DNA from: Persephonella sp. IF05-L8
Lineage (GTDB): Bacteria; Aquificota; Aquificia; Aquificales; Hydrogenothermaceae
Assembly: GCF_000703045.1 (NCBI RefSeq)
Contig: NZ_JNLJ01000001.1
Coordinates: forward strand, 587,501 to 651,500
Length of the DNA stretch: 64,000 bases
Direction of reading: 5' to 3'
Position 1 is the stretch's first letter. Each line of letters opens with the position of its first letter. Shown one piece after another: positions 38,993-48,850 of the stretch. The notes below the pieces were generated by a model. That model made no database searches. It worked only from the letters and a program-made list of their open reading frames with translations, and had not been told where the DNA came from. Made by a program: the position numbers and the translations under genes.

Positions 38993-40885
38993 ATGAAAAA
39001 ATATCTGTGGAGTATATACCTTTTTTTTATTGCTTTCTTGTCTGCCTACGGACAGGAACTATCTCAACTTTTAAAAAAATATAGTTGTATAAGAGTAAAA
39101 AACACAGAGGATAGAACACTCGGCCCTGCTTACATATTTACCCGAGAAGAACTGGAGAACTTACAAATACATACACTTGCCGACTTACTTAGACTTTTAC
39201 CTCATACTTCTTATCTTCCAAACAGGTATGGTGTTGAAAGTTTAAATATGGCAGGATTGAAAATTGATGTGCCTACCTATGTCCGATTGTTCATAGATGA
39301 CCATGAAGTAAGCTCCATATATACACTTAGTCCTTTTTTAATATATGATGAATATCCCATAGCCAATGTAGATTTTGTGAAAGTTTATTATGCGGGAATG
39401 AATACTAAACTCTCTTATGAAAATGGCCCTATTGTCATAAAACTCTATACAAAAGAACCTGATAAAGAAAATATCTCTTTTGTTAAAGGAATTTACGATA
39501 GTAAGAAAAGTTATAATGTGATTTTTTCTGATGCTAAACAGTTATCTTCTGATTTTTCTTATTTTGTTATGTTAAGTAAAGGGGAAAAAAAGTTCAGTAA
39601 ACTTTACTTAAATGGTAATAATTTAAATAGAAACCAGAGAAGAGTTCATGCATACTTTAAAATAAAGTATAAAGACCTTGTTTTACAGTTTTCAGGTTCA
39701 AAAGTTCATCGTGGAATTTGGGGAGGATTTTCCTTTGATTTTTCTCCTGATTATGGGTATGTAAACTCAACGGATATTTTTATGTCTGCAAAATTTAAAA
39801 CATTAGAAGATAAATCTCTGGAATTTTTTGTTTCCTATGACCAGCAGAGAAGAAAATCAGAGGAAAAAAATAACAATTTTATTAATGTACCTAATGCTTA
39901 TAACGAAACATTAGGATATCCCATTTATATCTATGATAGAAGGGATTTAAAGAAGACTGTTTTATCTACCAGAAAGAAGTTTGATTTTAAGCAAAACAAT
40001 TTGTACTTAGGAGTTGATTTTAGGAATTACAATCAAAAAGCCCGTGAAAATTTACAGTATGTTTCTGCTTTCCTACAAAATGTAAAACCATTTTATATAC
40101 GGTATATAAACATCTACTCTATTTTTGCAGAGGAGAGCCACAGATTTACTGATAATTTTGCTGCATATTTAAGTTTGAAATTTGAGAAGTATGACTGGGA
40201 TAAGAACAGAGACCATCTTGATGAAAACTGGAAAATAGGTGTTTCCTACAAGATAAAAGATTTTACCTTCAAGGTGTTCGCTTTTAGTATATTTATCCCT
40301 CCTTCCATGTTAAATGTTGAAACTTCCCCTGAAAAGAAATTGAAACCTTATAAGATTTCCTCACAGGTATTATCCATAGATTATATACCTGATAAAAAGA
40401 AGAAGTTGTCTTTACACATAAGAAAAATATCTCTTAAAAATCCTATTATTTTTTTCCCACAGTTTAATGGATATATTAATGTGCCTGTGAAGGAGCATGG
40501 GAATATGTATATTCTTGAATATTCCCAAAAATTTTATAGGAATAAATTAAGGGCGTATTTCTGGACATTTAATAAGGATAAGTTTGGGTATTATTCTCCT
40601 CGAACAGGAGCAAACCTTATATGGACAGGGAATATAAAAAACTGGAGCTATTTTATTACATTTTTATATAAAAAGAACATAAAAGTAGAAAATACATATA
40701 TTCCTGATGCATACAATCTGAGCTTAGGTGTTTCTTATTCTACAAAATCAGGGTGGAATTTCCAAATAAAAGGGGAAAATCTTCTAAACAGAGGGGAAAA
40801 GGTTTTCTATGCATATTTAGGAGGGAATGGATTATACTCTGGGATTGATAGAAGATATACAGTTAGCATACAAAAGGAGTTTTGA
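38993..40885 (+). CDS. TonB-dependent receptor-like outer-membrane protein
   Basis: A 630-residue protein with a signal peptide (about 1-20, hydrophobic core then AYGQ). A plug-like domain (about 45-155) includes YIFTREELENLQIHTLADLLRLLP, followed by a long region of alternating aromatic/polar strands and a terminal Phe (IQKEF), as in outer-membrane beta-barrels. No clear TonB box is seen. It is smaller than most siderophore receptors; the ligand is unknown. It is very AT-rich and lies alone between two tRNA genes, running into tRNA-Arg from the opposite strand. Confidence 0.75.
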   Translation: MKKYLWSIYLFFIAFLSAYGQELSQLLKKYSCIRVKNTEDRTLGPAYIFTREELENLQIHTLADLLRLLPHTSYLPNRYGVESLNMAGLKIDVPTYVRLFIDDHEVSSIYTLSPFLIYDEYPIANVDFVKVYYAGMNTKLSYENGPIVIKLYTKEPDKENISFVKGIYDSKKSYNVIFSDAKQLSSDFSYFVMLSKGEKKFSKLYLNGNNLNRNQRRVHAYFKIKYKDLVLQFSGSKVHRGIWGGFSFDFSPDYGYVNSTDIFMSAKFKTLEDKSLEFFVSYDQQRRKSEEKNNNFINVPNAYNETLGYPIYIYDRRDLKKTVLSTRKKFDFKQNNLYLGVDFRNYNQKARENLQYVSAFLQNVKPFYIRYINIYSIFAEESHRFTDNFAAYLSLKFEKYDWDKNRDHLDENWKIGVSYKIKDFTFKVFAFSIFIPPSMLNVETSPEKKLKPYKISSQVLSIDYIPDKKKKLSLHIRKISLKNPIIFFPQFNGYINVPVKEHGNMYILEYSQKFYRNKLRAYFWTFNKDKFGYYSPRTGANLIWTGNIKNWSYFITFLYKKNIKVENTYIPDAYNLSLGVSYSTKSGWNFQIKGENLLNRGEKVFYAYLGGNGLYSGIDRRYTVSIQKEF

Positions 40886-40888
40886 ATA

Positions 40889-40965
40889 TGGCGCGCCCGG
40901 CAGGAGTCGAACCTGCAACCTCGTGATCCGTAGTCACGTGCTCTATCCAATTGAGCTACGGGCGC
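40889..40965 (-). tRNA. tRNA-Arg (ACG)
   Basis: A complete 77-nt cloverleaf on the minus strand. The acceptor GCGCCCG pairs with CGGGCGC, the anticodon stem CGTGA/TCACG has the loop CTACGGA (anticodon ACG, expected to be edited to ICG by TadA), the T arm contains TTCGACT, and CCA is encoded. Its 5' end directly abuts the prfA stop codon with no spacer, so it is probably co-transcribed and freed by RNase P. It is four bases from the convergent TonB-receptor-like gene. Confidence 0.97.
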
Positions 40966-42051
40966 TTAATTATCTTTAATTGCAAGGAGTTTTTCTTCCT
41001 GCTCCTTGGCTATTAATCTATCTATAATCTCGTCAAGGTCACCGTCAAGTATCTCATGTATCCTGTGGGATGTATATCCAATTCTATGGTCTGTTACCCT
41101 GTTTTGTGGGAAGTTGTATGTTCTGATTTTTTCCGACCTGTCTCCTGTCCCAACCTGTGACCTTCTTTCTTTTTCTATTTTTTCCCTTTCAAGTCTGTCA
41201 TAGTAGTCTTTGAGCCTTGCTCTTAGAATTTGCATTGCTTTTGCTCTGTTCTGGAGCTGTGACCTTTCATCCTGACAGCTTACAACAATACCTGTTGGCA
41301 GGTGTGTTATCCGAACAGCTGAGTCTGTTGTGTTAACGTGCTGTCCACCTGCTCCAGAAGCCCTCATTGTTTCTATTTTAAGTTCTTCAGGTTTTATTTC
41401 AATATCAACCTCTTCAGCTTCAGGAAGCACTGCTACTGTCACAGTTGAGGTATGTATCCTTCCAGAGCTTTCTGTCTCAGGAACCCTTTGAACTCTATGA
41501 ACTCCACTTTCATATTTCAGTCTTGAGTATGCACCTTTTCCTTTTATAAGGGCTATTACTTCTTTTATTCCACCTCTGTCTGTTGGGTGGATGGATAGAA
41601 CTTCTACTTTCCAGCCGTTTCTTTCTGCATATCTCTGATACATTCTGAAAAGCTCAGCAGCAAATAGAGCTGCTTCTTCACCACCTGCACCCTGTCTTAT
41701 CTCAAGAATAACATTTTTTTCATCATTAGGGTCTTTAGGTAAAAGCTCCAGCTGGATTTCTTTTTCCAGTTCCTCTTTTCTCTTTTGAAGGCTCTGGAGT
41801 TCATCTTCTGCCAGAGCCCTCATCTCTTCGTCTGAACTGTTAAGTAAAGATTTTGCTTCTTTTATGTCCTGCTCTACTTTTTTGTATTCTTTATAAAGTT
41901 TGTATAGGTGTTCTGTTTCTTTGTGTTCTTTTGCTACTTGCTGGAGCTTTTTCTGGTCTTTTAATACTTCAGGGTTAGAAAGCTCTGCTTCTAATTTTTT
42001 TAGTTTATCCTCTATCTTATCAAGTTTTTCTAATATATATTTATTCAGCAT
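40966..42051 (-). CDS. prfA: Peptide chain release factor 1
   Basis: Releases peptides at UAA and UAG codons. The 361-residue protein has a helical N-terminal domain (about 1-100) and the codon-recognition tripeptide region [10 protein letters not shown], where PET (191-193) stands in for the usual PxT of RF1. The catalytic GGQ is at 235-237 in [10 protein letters not shown]. PrmC in this window is the expected modifier of that Gln. The start overlaps the rpmE stop (TAATG). Confidence 0.97.
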   Translation of the reverse strand: MLNKYILEKLDKIEDKLKKLEAELSNPEVLKDQKKLQQVAKEHKETEHLYKLYKEYKKVEQDIKEAKSLLNSSDEEMRALAEDELQSLQKRKEELEKEIQLELLPKDPNDEKNVILEIRQGAGGEEAALFAAELFRMYQRYAERNGWKVEVLSIHPTDRGGIKEVIALIKGKGAYSRLKYESGVHRVQRVPETESSGRIHTSTVTVAVLPEAEEVDIEIKPEELKIETMRASGAGGQHVNTTDSAVRITHLPTGIVVSCQDERSQLQNRAKAMQILRARLKDYYDRLEREKIEKERRSQVGTGDRSEKIRTYNFPQNRVTDHRIGYTSHRIHEILDGDLDEIIDRLIAKEQEEKLLAIKDN

Positions 42052-42251
42052 TACTTACTTTCTTGTGCTGCTGCTCCTTTTATTTCAAGAAAAAATGGCT
42101 TTATTTTTAGTTTTCCTGTATAAAATGGATGACACTGGTTGCAAACCTCAAGATATACTGTTCCACCTTTTGTGGAAAGCAAATCAAACTCATTCCCACA
42201 ACCACAAACAAAATGTGTCAATTTAAGCTCTGGATGAATATCTTTTTTCAA
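42051..42251 (-). CDS. rpmE: 50S ribosomal protein L31, zinc-binding form
   Basis: A 66-residue ribosomal protein with the L31 pattern and four zinc-ligand cysteines (VCGCG and VCNQC), so the C+ paralogue type. It starts with TTG at 42251 after AAAGGAGG. It lies between rho and prfA in one leftward operon, an arrangement common in bacteria. Confidence 0.95.
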   Translation of the reverse strand: MKKDIHPELKLTHFVCGCGNEFDLLSTKGGTVYLEVCNQCHPFYTGKLKIKPFFLEIKGAAAQESK

Positions 42252-42335
42252 TTTAATACCTCCTTTCTTTGCTTAAAATATATTCCTGTGAAAAATTCAG
42301 GCAAACTAATATTTTAGCTTTTATTTATGGCTTTA

Positions 42336-43604
42336 TCAAGTATTCATAGATTTCAGGAATTCCTCATTTGTCTTGAATTTGGATAGTTTACTGAGCAGGA
42401 ATTCCATAGCCTCAACTTCATCCATTGTAGACAGGAATTTCCTGAGTATCCATAATCTCTGGAGTTCCCAGTCTTCCAGAAGAAGCTCTTCTTTTCTTGT
42501 TCCAGATTTTGGAATATTTATGGCAGGGAAAACCCTTCTTTCCATTAATCTTCTATCAAGATACAGTTCCATATTACCTGTTCCTTTGAATTCCTCAAAG
42601 ATAACATCATCCATTTTAGAGCCTGTTTCTACCAGAGCTGTAGCCAGTATAGTCAAGCTTCCACCTTCTTCTATATTCCTTGCTGCACCAAAGAATTTTT
42701 TAGGTCTTTGGAGTGCTGTAGCTTCAAGACCACCGGACAATACCCTTCCTGAAGGTGGTGTAATAGCGTTTGAAGCCCTTGCAAGTCTTGTCATTGAGTC
42801 AAGCAGTATAACAACATCCTGTCCAAGTTCAACAAGTCTTTTTGCCCTTTCTACAATAAGCTCAGCAACATGCATATGTCTTTCAGGTGGTTCATCAAAT
42901 GTTGATGCTACAACTTCAGCACCTTCTCCCACAATCCTTCTCATCTCAGTAACTTCTTCTGGTCTTTCATCTATAAGCAGAATAATCAGATGTGTTTCCG
43001 GGTGGTTTTTAATTAAAGCCTTTGCAAGTCTCTGGATTAAGACAGTTTTACCAGCTTTTGGTGGTGCAACAATCAGACCCCTTTGTCCCTTACCTATTGG
43101 TGTTATAAGGCTAACCACCCTTGTGGAAAGGTCTGAAGGGTCATACTCCAGATTAAATCTTTCTGTTGGATGGTATGGTGTAAGGTTGTCAAATCTTGGT
43201 CTTTTCTTTGCCAGTTCGGGCTCAATTGTGTTAACAGCCTCTATTTTTATAAGGGCTCTGTATTTTTCATTGTCTTTTGGCTGTCTTGCTATTCCAATAA
43301 TATAATCTCCTGTCCTGAGACCGAATTTTTTAATCTGGGATGGAGATACATATATGTCTGTAGAGTGGGGGGCGTAATTATTCTCAATTGACCTTATAAA
43401 ACCGTACCCTTCAGGTAAGACTTCAAGAACACCTCTTATGAAATCAAGCCCTTCTTCCTGGGCTTTTTTTTCTAATATTCTTGCTATAAGTTCAGCTTTT
43501 TTAAGTCCTGTTGTTCTTTGAAGACCTACTTCTTTACCAAGTTTTTGAAGTTCCTGCAGGGTCATTTTCTTTAGTTCTTCAACTGACAATGCTTGAGCTG
43601 TCAT
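42336..43604 (-). CDS. rho: Transcription termination factor Rho
   Basis: Hexameric RNA-dependent ATPase that ends transcription. A short N-terminal SAP-like helical domain ([14 protein letters not shown]) precedes the RNA-binding cold-shock domain (GYGFIRS), Walker [10 protein letters not shown], Walker [14 protein letters not shown], and the R-loop region near the C-terminus. The start chosen is the ATG at 43604 (422 residues), with AGGAGG 12 bases upstream. A longer frame to 43676 would overlap mnmE. Confidence 0.97.
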   Translation of the reverse strand: MTAQALSVEELKKMTLQELQKLGKEVGLQRTTGLKKAELIARILEKKAQEEGLDFIRGVLEVLPEGYGFIRSIENNYAPHSTDIYVSPSQIKKFGLRTGDYIIGIARQPKDNEKYRALIKIEAVNTIEPELAKKRPRFDNLTPYHPTERFNLEYDPSDLSTRVVSLITPIGKGQRGLIVAPPKAGKTVLIQRLAKALIKNHPETHLIILLIDERPEEVTEMRRIVGEGAEVVASTFDEPPERHMHVAELIVERAKRLVELGQDVVILLDSMTRLARASNAITPPSGRVLSGGLEATALQRPKKFFGAARNIEEGGSLTILATALVETGSKMDDVIFEEFKGTGNMELYLDRRLMERRVFPAINIPKSGTRKEELLLEDWELQRLWILRKFLSTMDEVEAMEFLLSKLSKFKTNEEFLKSMNT

Positions 43605-43632
43605 GGTATATCTAAACCTCCTTTTGTTTTCT

Positions 43633-44982
43633 TTATTTTCCGATACAGAATTTACTGAAAATGTTTCCAAGAACATCTTCTGTGGTTATTTCTCCTGTTA
43701 TTTCTTCAAGATATTTTTCTGCTTCTGTAAGTTCCAGCATAAGAATTTCTTTATGGTCTCTGTAATTTTCAATATTATTTAGAACCTCTTGGAGAATTTG
43801 TTTTGCTTTTTTGAGTGCTTCATAATGTCTCAGATTAATATAAATATCTGTATCGCTGTCTTCAATTAAATTAAGTGTTTGTAAGATTTTTTCCTCTAAT
43901 TTATTTAGATTTTCCTGAGTTTTACTGCTTACAAAGATTATATCCTTAAAATAATACTTTTGTGAACTTTTATCAAGTATTAAATCTGATTTATTACCAA
44001 CTATTATAGGGTTTTTGTCTTTTACAAGCTGGTAAATCTTAAGGTCTTCTTCAGTTATGCCTTCAGAAGCATCAAAAACAAATAAAACTATATCTGCTTC
44101 CTGAATTTTTTCAAGGGCTTTTTCTATACCTATTTTTTCTATTTTGTCCTGAGTTTCTCTGATACCTGCAGTATCAAGAAGTTTTACAGGAATACCCTGA
44201 ATAGAAAAACTTTCTTCAATAAAATCCCTTGTTGTTCCCTGATACTCTGAGACAATTGCCCTTTCATATCCTACCAGTGCATTAAAAAGTGATGATTTTC
44301 CAACATTAGGTCTTCCAACTATTGCCAGTTTTATACCTTCTCTTATACGCTCGCCTTTTTTGTAGGTGGCCATTAATTTTTCTATCTGGGATATAACATT
44401 TTTTAAGGTTTGTATAACCCTATTAAAATCAATTTCTTCCACATCTTCTGGAAAATTAAGTTCTGCTTCAATTAAAGAAACTATTTCCAGTAAAGAATTT
44501 CTCAGCTGTTTAACCTGTTTTGATAGCTTACCTTCAAGAAGATTAACAGCTGCCTGTGAAGCTTTTTCTGTTTTTGCTTCAATCAGGTCAGCAATTGCTT
44601 CAGCCTGTGTTAAATCAATTTTTCCATTAAAAAATGCCCTTTTTGTAAACTCCCCTGGCTGTGCCATTCTGGCACCAAGGGCTATGGCTTCAGATATTAT
44701 TCTTCTAATTACCGGAACACTGCCATGGGGATATATTTCTACTACATCTTCACCTGTAAAGCTCCTTGGGGCTTTGAAAAACACAATAAGTCCTTCATCT
44801 ATTACATTTCCCTTTCTATCAACTATATTCCCGAAATAGACTTTTCTTTCCTGTGGTTCTTTTTTTAAAGGAAAAAGTTTTTTCCCTATATCAAAAGCTT
44901 TTTCACCGCTTATCCTGATTATTCCAACTGCAGAAGGGATAAGCGGTGTTGCATTGGCTACAATGGTATCTTTTTCATACAT
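43633..44982 (-). CDS. mnmE: tRNA modification GTPase MnmE
   Basis: With MnmG it makes the cmnm5U34 family of tRNA wobble modifications. The 449-residue protein has an N-terminal formyl-THF-binding domain (about 1-118), a helical domain, and an inserted G domain with [10 protein letters not shown] and the GTTRDF switch. The C-terminal CIGK motif carries the functional cysteine (residue 446). The start overlaps the yidC stop (TAATG). Confidence 0.97.
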   Translation of the reverse strand: MYEKDTIVANATPLIPSAVGIIRISGEKAFDIGKKLFPLKKEPQERKVYFGNIVDRKGNVIDEGLIVFFKAPRSFTGEDVVEIYPHGSVPVIRRIISEAIALGARMAQPGEFTKRAFFNGKIDLTQAEAIADLIEAKTEKASQAAVNLLEGKLSKQVKQLRNSLLEIVSLIEAELNFPEDVEEIDFNRVIQTLKNVISQIEKLMATYKKGERIREGIKLAIVGRPNVGKSSLFNALVGYERAIVSEYQGTTRDFIEESFSIQGIPVKLLDTAGIRETQDKIEKIGIEKALEKIQEADIVLFVFDASEGITEEDLKIYQLVKDKNPIIVGNKSDLILDKSSQKYYFKDIIFVSSKTQENLNKLEEKILQTLNLIEDSDTDIYINLRHYEALKKAKQILQEVLNNIENYRDHKEILMLELTEAEKYLEEITGEITTEDVLGNIFSKFCIGK

Positions 44983-46613
44983 TATTTTGCTGGTTTTTTG
45001 TCAGGCTTTCCTAATTTTCTGTTGATTATGTAACTTTGTAGTAACCCTAATATATTATTCGTAAGCCAGTATAAAACAAGTCCTGATGGGAAATTCATAA
45101 ACATAAATGTAAATACAATAGCCATTATATACATAATCATTCTTTGATTTTTATCTGAGGAAGGAGTTATCCACTGCTGGGCAACCATAGAAAGACCCAT
45201 TAAAATTGGGAGTATGTAATACGGGTCTTTTGAAGACAGGTCTGTAATCCACAGGATAAATGGTGCGTTTTTAAGCTCTACTGTAACCATTAATACATTA
45301 TAAAGGGCTATAAATACAGGTATCTGAACCAGTATAGGCAAACATCCAGACATTGGATTTGCCCCATGCTCTGCATACAGTTTCATCATCTCTTGCTGAA
45401 GTTTCTGAGGGTCATCCTTGTATTTCTGCTGTAGTTTTTTAATTTCAGGGGCAAGGTCAGACATCTTTTTCATTGCTTTTAAACTCTTATGGTTCAGCGG
45501 GAAGAAGATAATTCTTATTAGAATTGTAAGCAGAATAATGGCAACACCCCAGTTGTGTGTAAAACTGTAGAAGAAGTGAAGCACTATAAATAAAGGCTTT
45601 CCTAAAATACCAAATATTCCAAAATCAACTGTTTCTTCTAAGGCTAAATTAACGCCCCATTCCTTTTGATATTTTTCTGTGAGCTCGGTTAAAAGTGAAT
45701 AAAGTTTTGGACCTCCAAGGAAAAATCCATCAACGCTGTTATTTATTTCTGACAGGACAACTGTTTTGTCTTTGGATACAGGAATGATATGGACTGTAGA
45801 AAATCCGTCTTTGTTAGCTATCATCTGAATAAAGTATTTATTTTCTTCTCCAGCCCAGAGGATTTTTCCTCTTATGATTTGCTCTTTTTCTATATCTTCA
45901 TCAAACTTGAGAAGCTCTTTATCTGTTTTTACTATAGCCCCTGAATGTCCATATGAACCTGTATCATCCATAGAAATTCCATTTATAACGGCCAGGCCGT
46001 ACTTATCAAGTCCGTATGTTTTTATATTTACTCTGAATACTGCTTTCTCAAGAACAAACTCTTTGACTACCTTTATTCCATTTTTTTCAAGTGTAAATAT
46101 CAGTCTGTTTCCTTCTTGGGAAAATTGATATTCAGAAAAGTTAATCAAAGCTGTTATCTGTGGGTCTGTAGTTATTATTTCTGTAGGAAAGATTTTATTC
46201 TGTTTTGAAAAATTACCTATAACATCTGTTTTATATTTATCTATATAAATGGATACAACTCTTCCACCTACTTTTGAAAACTTAACTGTTCCAAATTCAG
46301 TTGTTAGAGTAATTAAATTTTTTAAATCGTCTGCTTTAAACCTTCGGCTGTCCAGTAGAAGATTGAATGTTCCTCCTGTAGAGTATATAACTGCTGCTGT
46401 CTGGTTGTTCTGCTGAGGCTGAGATATTTGCTGATTATTAGTTGTTTCAGTTTTTTGAGCAACTTCTGATTTTTGGGTGACCTGCTGTGTCTGTTGTTTC
46501 TTATTATCTGACATGAAAAATGATGCAAAAATAGAGTAAGCTATCATCAATACAGCTACTATAGCGAAGAATATAAATACTCTTTTTTGCATATCCTGTT
46601 GATTGTTATCCAT
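44982..46613 (-). CDS. yidC: Membrane protein insertase YidC
   Basis: Inserts and folds inner-membrane proteins. The 543-residue protein is of the Gram-negative type: an N-terminal anchor helix (about 13-31), a large periplasmic beta-rich domain (about 85-320), and five C-terminal helices. The latter contain WGVAIILLTILIRIIFFPL, whose Arg is the conserved groove residue, and the conserved cytoplasmic KYKDDPQKLQQEMMKLY hairpin. A Gln/Asn-rich linker occupies about residues 40-75. It follows yidD in the rpmH-rnpA-yidD-yidC order. Confidence 0.97.
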   Translation of the reverse strand: MDNNQQDMQKRVFIFFAIVAVLMIAYSIFASFFMSDNKKQQTQQVTQKSEVAQKTETTNNQQISQPQQNNQTAAVIYSTGGTFNLLLDSRRFKADDLKNLITLTTEFGTVKFSKVGGRVVSIYIDKYKTDVIGNFSKQNKIFPTEIITTDPQITALINFSEYQFSQEGNRLIFTLEKNGIKVVKEFVLEKAVFRVNIKTYGLDKYGLAVINGISMDDTGSYGHSGAIVKTDKELLKFDEDIEKEQIIRGKILWAGEENKYFIQMIANKDGFSTVHIIPVSKDKTVVLSEINNSVDGFFLGGPKLYSLLTELTEKYQKEWGVNLALEETVDFGIFGILGKPLFIVLHFFYSFTHNWGVAIILLTILIRIIFFPLNHKSLKAMKKMSDLAPEIKKLQQKYKDDPQKLQQEMMKLYAEHGANPMSGCLPILVQIPVFIALYNVLMVTVELKNAPFILWITDLSSKDPYYILPILMGLSMVAQQWITPSSDKNQRMIMYIMAIVFTFMFMNFPSGLVLYWLTNNILGLLQSYIINRKLGKPDKKPAK

Positions 46614-46626
46614 TTACAACCTCTCT

Positions 46627-46836
46627 TTATGGTTTATCTATTCCACCTTTAGAAAAAGGATTACATCTAAGTATACGCCAGATAGCTTTCAAAAGTCCCT
46701 TTGCAACACCATACTTTTCAACTGCTTCAATACTATACTGGGAACATGTAGGATAATACCTACAGGAAGGCGGATAAATTGGGGAAATAAACTTTTGATA
46801 CCCCTTTAAAAATTTTATAACAAATTTTTTAAACAT
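46627..46836 (-). CDS. yidD: Membrane protein insertion efficiency factor YidD
   Basis: A 69-residue protein of the YidD family. Conserved blocks are GYQKFISP and the cysteine-rich [11 protein letters not shown], followed by [17 protein letters not shown]. It aids YidC-dependent insertion, probably as a peripheral membrane protein. It overlaps rnpA by eight bases. Confidence 0.95.
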   Translation of the reverse strand: MFKKFVIKFLKGYQKFISPIYPPSCRYYPTCSQYSIEAVEKYGVAKGLLKAIWRILRCNPFSKGGIDKP

Positions 46837-47161
46837 TGTTTTCCAAAACTCTCTTAATTTCCTGAATGTCTTGAAGTATATCTGTCATTTTTTTTGTGTA
46901 AATGTCCTTCTTAGGAATTAAAACAATATCATAGCTTAAATTTTCTAAAAGTTCATTACTCAGTCTTATTGCCTCTTTTATAATTCTTTTTACTCTATTG
47001 CGAACCACAGCTTTTTTGGAAAATCTTCGTGAGATAATAAAAGCAAATCTGGGAAATCCCAGATTGTTTCTCCGATAAATAACGATTAAATGAGGGGTTT
47101 TGAAAGACTGGCCGTGTTTCAGAACAAGTTTAATTTCTGAACCCTTTAGAGTTTCTATCAT
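46829..47161 (-). CDS. rnpA: Ribonuclease P protein component
   Basis: Protein subunit of RNase P, which matures tRNA 5' ends. The 110-residue protein has the family's RNR motif (R54-N55-R56 in [14 protein letters not shown]) and a beta-sheet core ([12 protein letters not shown]). The start overlaps the rpmH stop by one base. RNase P protein is absent from Aquifex aeolicus but known in Hydrogenothermaceae, so this gene helps place the organism. The RNA subunit gene is not in this window. Confidence 0.94.
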   Translation of the reverse strand: MIETLKGSEIKLVLKHGQSFKTPHLIVIYRRNNLGFPRFAFIISRRFSKKAVVRNRVKRIIKEAIRLSNELLENLSYDIVLIPKKDIYTKKMTDILQDIQEIKRVLENNV

Positions 47162-47301
47162 TAAGCAGCCAGTCTTTTTCTTCCTTTAGCCCTTCTTCTG
47201 GCTAATATTTTTCTCCCAGACTTTGTTCTTTTCCTTGCTAAAAATCCAGAAGTTCTTTTTCTTTTCTTATTTGAAATTCTATTCTGTATTTTTCCTGACA
47301 T
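47161..47301 (-). CDS. rpmH: 50S ribosomal protein L34
   Basis: A 46-residue, Arg/Lys-rich protein whose C-terminal two thirds ([19 protein letters not shown], then [15 protein letters not shown]) match L34. The first ten residues, [10 protein letters not shown], differ from the usual MKRTYQPS-type start. The ATG at 47301 has AAGGAGG upstream and the stop overlaps rnpA (TAATG). No dnaA lies next to it, unlike in many bacteria; the ATP synthase c gene is upstream instead. Confidence 0.95.
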   Translation of the reverse strand: MSGKIQNRISNKKRKRTSGFLARKRTKSGRKILARRRAKGRKRLAA

Positions 47302-47315
47302 CTTTTACCTCCTTA

Positions 47316-47355
47316 CAAAAAATAAAAGAGCGCACATAAATATATGCACGCTCTT
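47316..47355 (-). terminator. Rho-independent terminator after atpE
   Basis: On the minus strand, a 13-pair stem (AAGAGCGTGCATA with TATGTGCGCTCTT, two G-U pairs) is followed by TTATTTTTT. It lies between the atpE stop (47385) and the rpmH start (47301). It should end the atpB-usp-atpE transcript. Confidence 0.85.
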
Positions 47356-47384
47356 AAAAAATCAACTTCTTTATTTAAAATTTG

Positions 47385-47738
47385 TTAGTGTCCTAAAAAC
47401 TTAGCGTCAAATATTCCTGTAAAGATGAAGATAATTGCAATAAGCAGTCCGTAAAGAACGAATGTTTCAATAAGAGCCATACCGATAAACATTGTTGTTA
47501 AGAGCTTACCGCCCATATTTGGGTTTCTTGCCATTCCTTCAAGAACACCTCTTACTGCATTACCAAGACCAGCTGCACCACCACCTGCTGCAGCACCGAT
47601 AGCTACGCCAGCACCGATAGCCACACCACCGTAGAATACTGCTTTTGCCAGTGCATCAGAACCTTCTCCTGCAAAAGCAGCAGTCAGTGCACCTGCAACC
47701 ATAAAGAGCATTAAGAGTGCTGTTGAGTATTTCTTCAT
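47385..47738 (-). CDS. atpE: ATP synthase F0 subunit c with signal peptide
   Basis: Rotor-ring subunit of the F-type ATP synthase. The first 23 residues (MKKYSTALLMLFMVAGALTA then AFA) look like a signal peptide, as established for A. aeolicus subunit c. Two membrane helices follow, with the polar loop RNPN. The ion-binding carboxylate is E91 in ALIETF. The Gln of Na+-type rings is Leu by hand alignment, so proton coupling is inferred. 117 residues; ATG at 47738. Confidence 0.96.
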   Translation of the reverse strand: MKKYSTALLMLFMVAGALTAAFAGEGSDALAKAVFYGGVAIGAGVAIGAAAGGGAAGLGNAVRGVLEGMARNPNMGGKLLTTMFIGMALIETFVLYGLLIAIIFIFTGIFDAKFLGH

Positions 47739-47766
47739 TACTGTAAAAACCTCCTTATGTAATTTT

Positions 47767-48162
47767 TTATTTTATTACAAGTACTTGCGAATTTATTTTT
47801 GGAATATCCCTTTCGTAATCAACAGGAATTACCGTTAGTTCTGGCTTTTCCTCATCAATTACTACCGGTAATCTATCAATAGTTTTTCCTTTTGCTTCTA
47901 TCAAGAATTTGTAATTAACGCCTGTTTCTTTAACTAACGGCTCAAGTTTATCTTTTACATTTTGAGCTGATTTTTCTTCCAGGTCTGGTGCGGCAGGAAG
48001 CCCAAAAGAAGCACTGGTTTTTTTCATAGTGTAGACATCTTCAAGTTCATGATATATAACGAGTTCTGCATTAAATTTTTTAGCAAGTTCTACAGCCCAT
48101 TCAAGCCCTTTAATTGATGTGGGTGTTAAGTCTACACATGCTACAATCTTTTTTATTTCCAT
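47767..48162 (-). CDS. Universal-stress-protein-like, truncated C-terminus
   Basis: A 131-residue UspA-fold protein. IKKIVACVDLTPTSIKGLEWAVELAKKFNAELVIYH is the classical first beta-alpha-beta unit (given here in outline: VACVD then AVELAKK). The ATP-binding G-2x-G-9x-G(S/T) motif expected near the C-terminus is missing; the sequence ends DYERDIPKINSQVLVIK with a shortened loop. It lies between atpB and atpE in the same direction with small gaps, where bacteria often carry atpI or nothing. A role in ATP synthase assembly or regulation is only suggested by position. Confidence 0.85.
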   Translation of the reverse strand: MEIKKIVACVDLTPTSIKGLEWAVELAKKFNAELVIYHELEDVYTMKKTSASFGLPAAPDLEEKSAQNVKDKLEPLVKETGVNYKFLIEAKGKTIDRLPVVIDEEKPELTVIPVDYERDIPKINSQVLVIK

Positions 48163-48172
48163 TTATCTCTCC

Positions 48173-48820
48173 TTAATGTGCTTCCTCAACAAGTGCTCCG
48201 GCAATATAAACAGTTGTTAGTATCATGAATACATAAGTTTGTAAAAATACTGCTATCAGGTGAACAACCATTATAGGTAAAGGTACAAGAAGTGGAATAA
48301 GTAAAATCATAACTACTGTAATAAGTTCTCCACCGGTCATATTTGCAAAAAGACGAAGTGCAAGGGTGATAGGTCTGCTTATATGTGATATCACCTCTAT
48401 TATAAAAAATATTGGAGCAGCCACAGGAATAGGTCCCATAAAATGCTTTATATATTTGATGCCATGTCTTTTAAAACCAATAAAATTGTATAGGAAGAAT
48501 ACCATTAATGCCAGACCAAGAGTTGTATTCATATTTGCAGTATAAGACTCAAGACCTGGTATCATTCCCAGAAGATTACCAAAGAAAATGAACAACCCAA
48601 GTCCAGCTACCAGGGGAAAGAATTTTCTTCCTTCTTTTCCCATCTGTTCTTTAAGCATATTATCAACAAATTCAATATAAATCTCAAATAAATTTTGAAC
48701 TGGAGTAGGTATTAAAGAAGGTTTTTTTGCAAATACCATAAATATAACAGGTACAACTACCAGCACCAGTAAAGCCATTATAATGTGATGAGTATAGAGC
48801 CCTTCCAATGCAGCCTCCAT
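48173..48820 (-). CDS. atpB: ATP synthase F0 subunit a
   Basis: Stator channel subunit of the ATP synthase, 215 residues, with five or six membrane helices. The essential Arg is R156 in TLALRLFANMTGGE. The ATG at 48820 has no Shine-Dalgarno, while a TTG at 48808 (codon 5) has GGAGG five bases upstream. The true N-terminus may therefore be four residues shorter. A strong promoter lies just upstream, after aroC. Confidence 0.96.
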   Translation of the reverse strand: MEAALEGLYTHHIIMALLVLVVVPVIFMVFAKKPSLIPTPVQNLFEIYIEFVDNMLKEQMGKEGRKFFPLVAGLGLFIFFGNLLGMIPGLESYTANMNTTLGLALMVFFLYNFIGFKRHGIKYIKHFMGPIPVAAPIFFIIEVISHISRPITLALRLFANMTGGELITVVMILLIPLLVPLPIMVVHLIAVFLQTYVFMILTTVYIAGALVEEAH

Positions 48821-48850
48821 AATAATAATGTGATTTTACAAACTCCGAAT

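Noticed and set aside
42373-43305. A 310-codon open frame on the plus strand antisense to rho
   Set aside because: It lies wholly inside rho, has a Ser-rich low-information translation and no ribosome site; it is a shadow of rho codon use.
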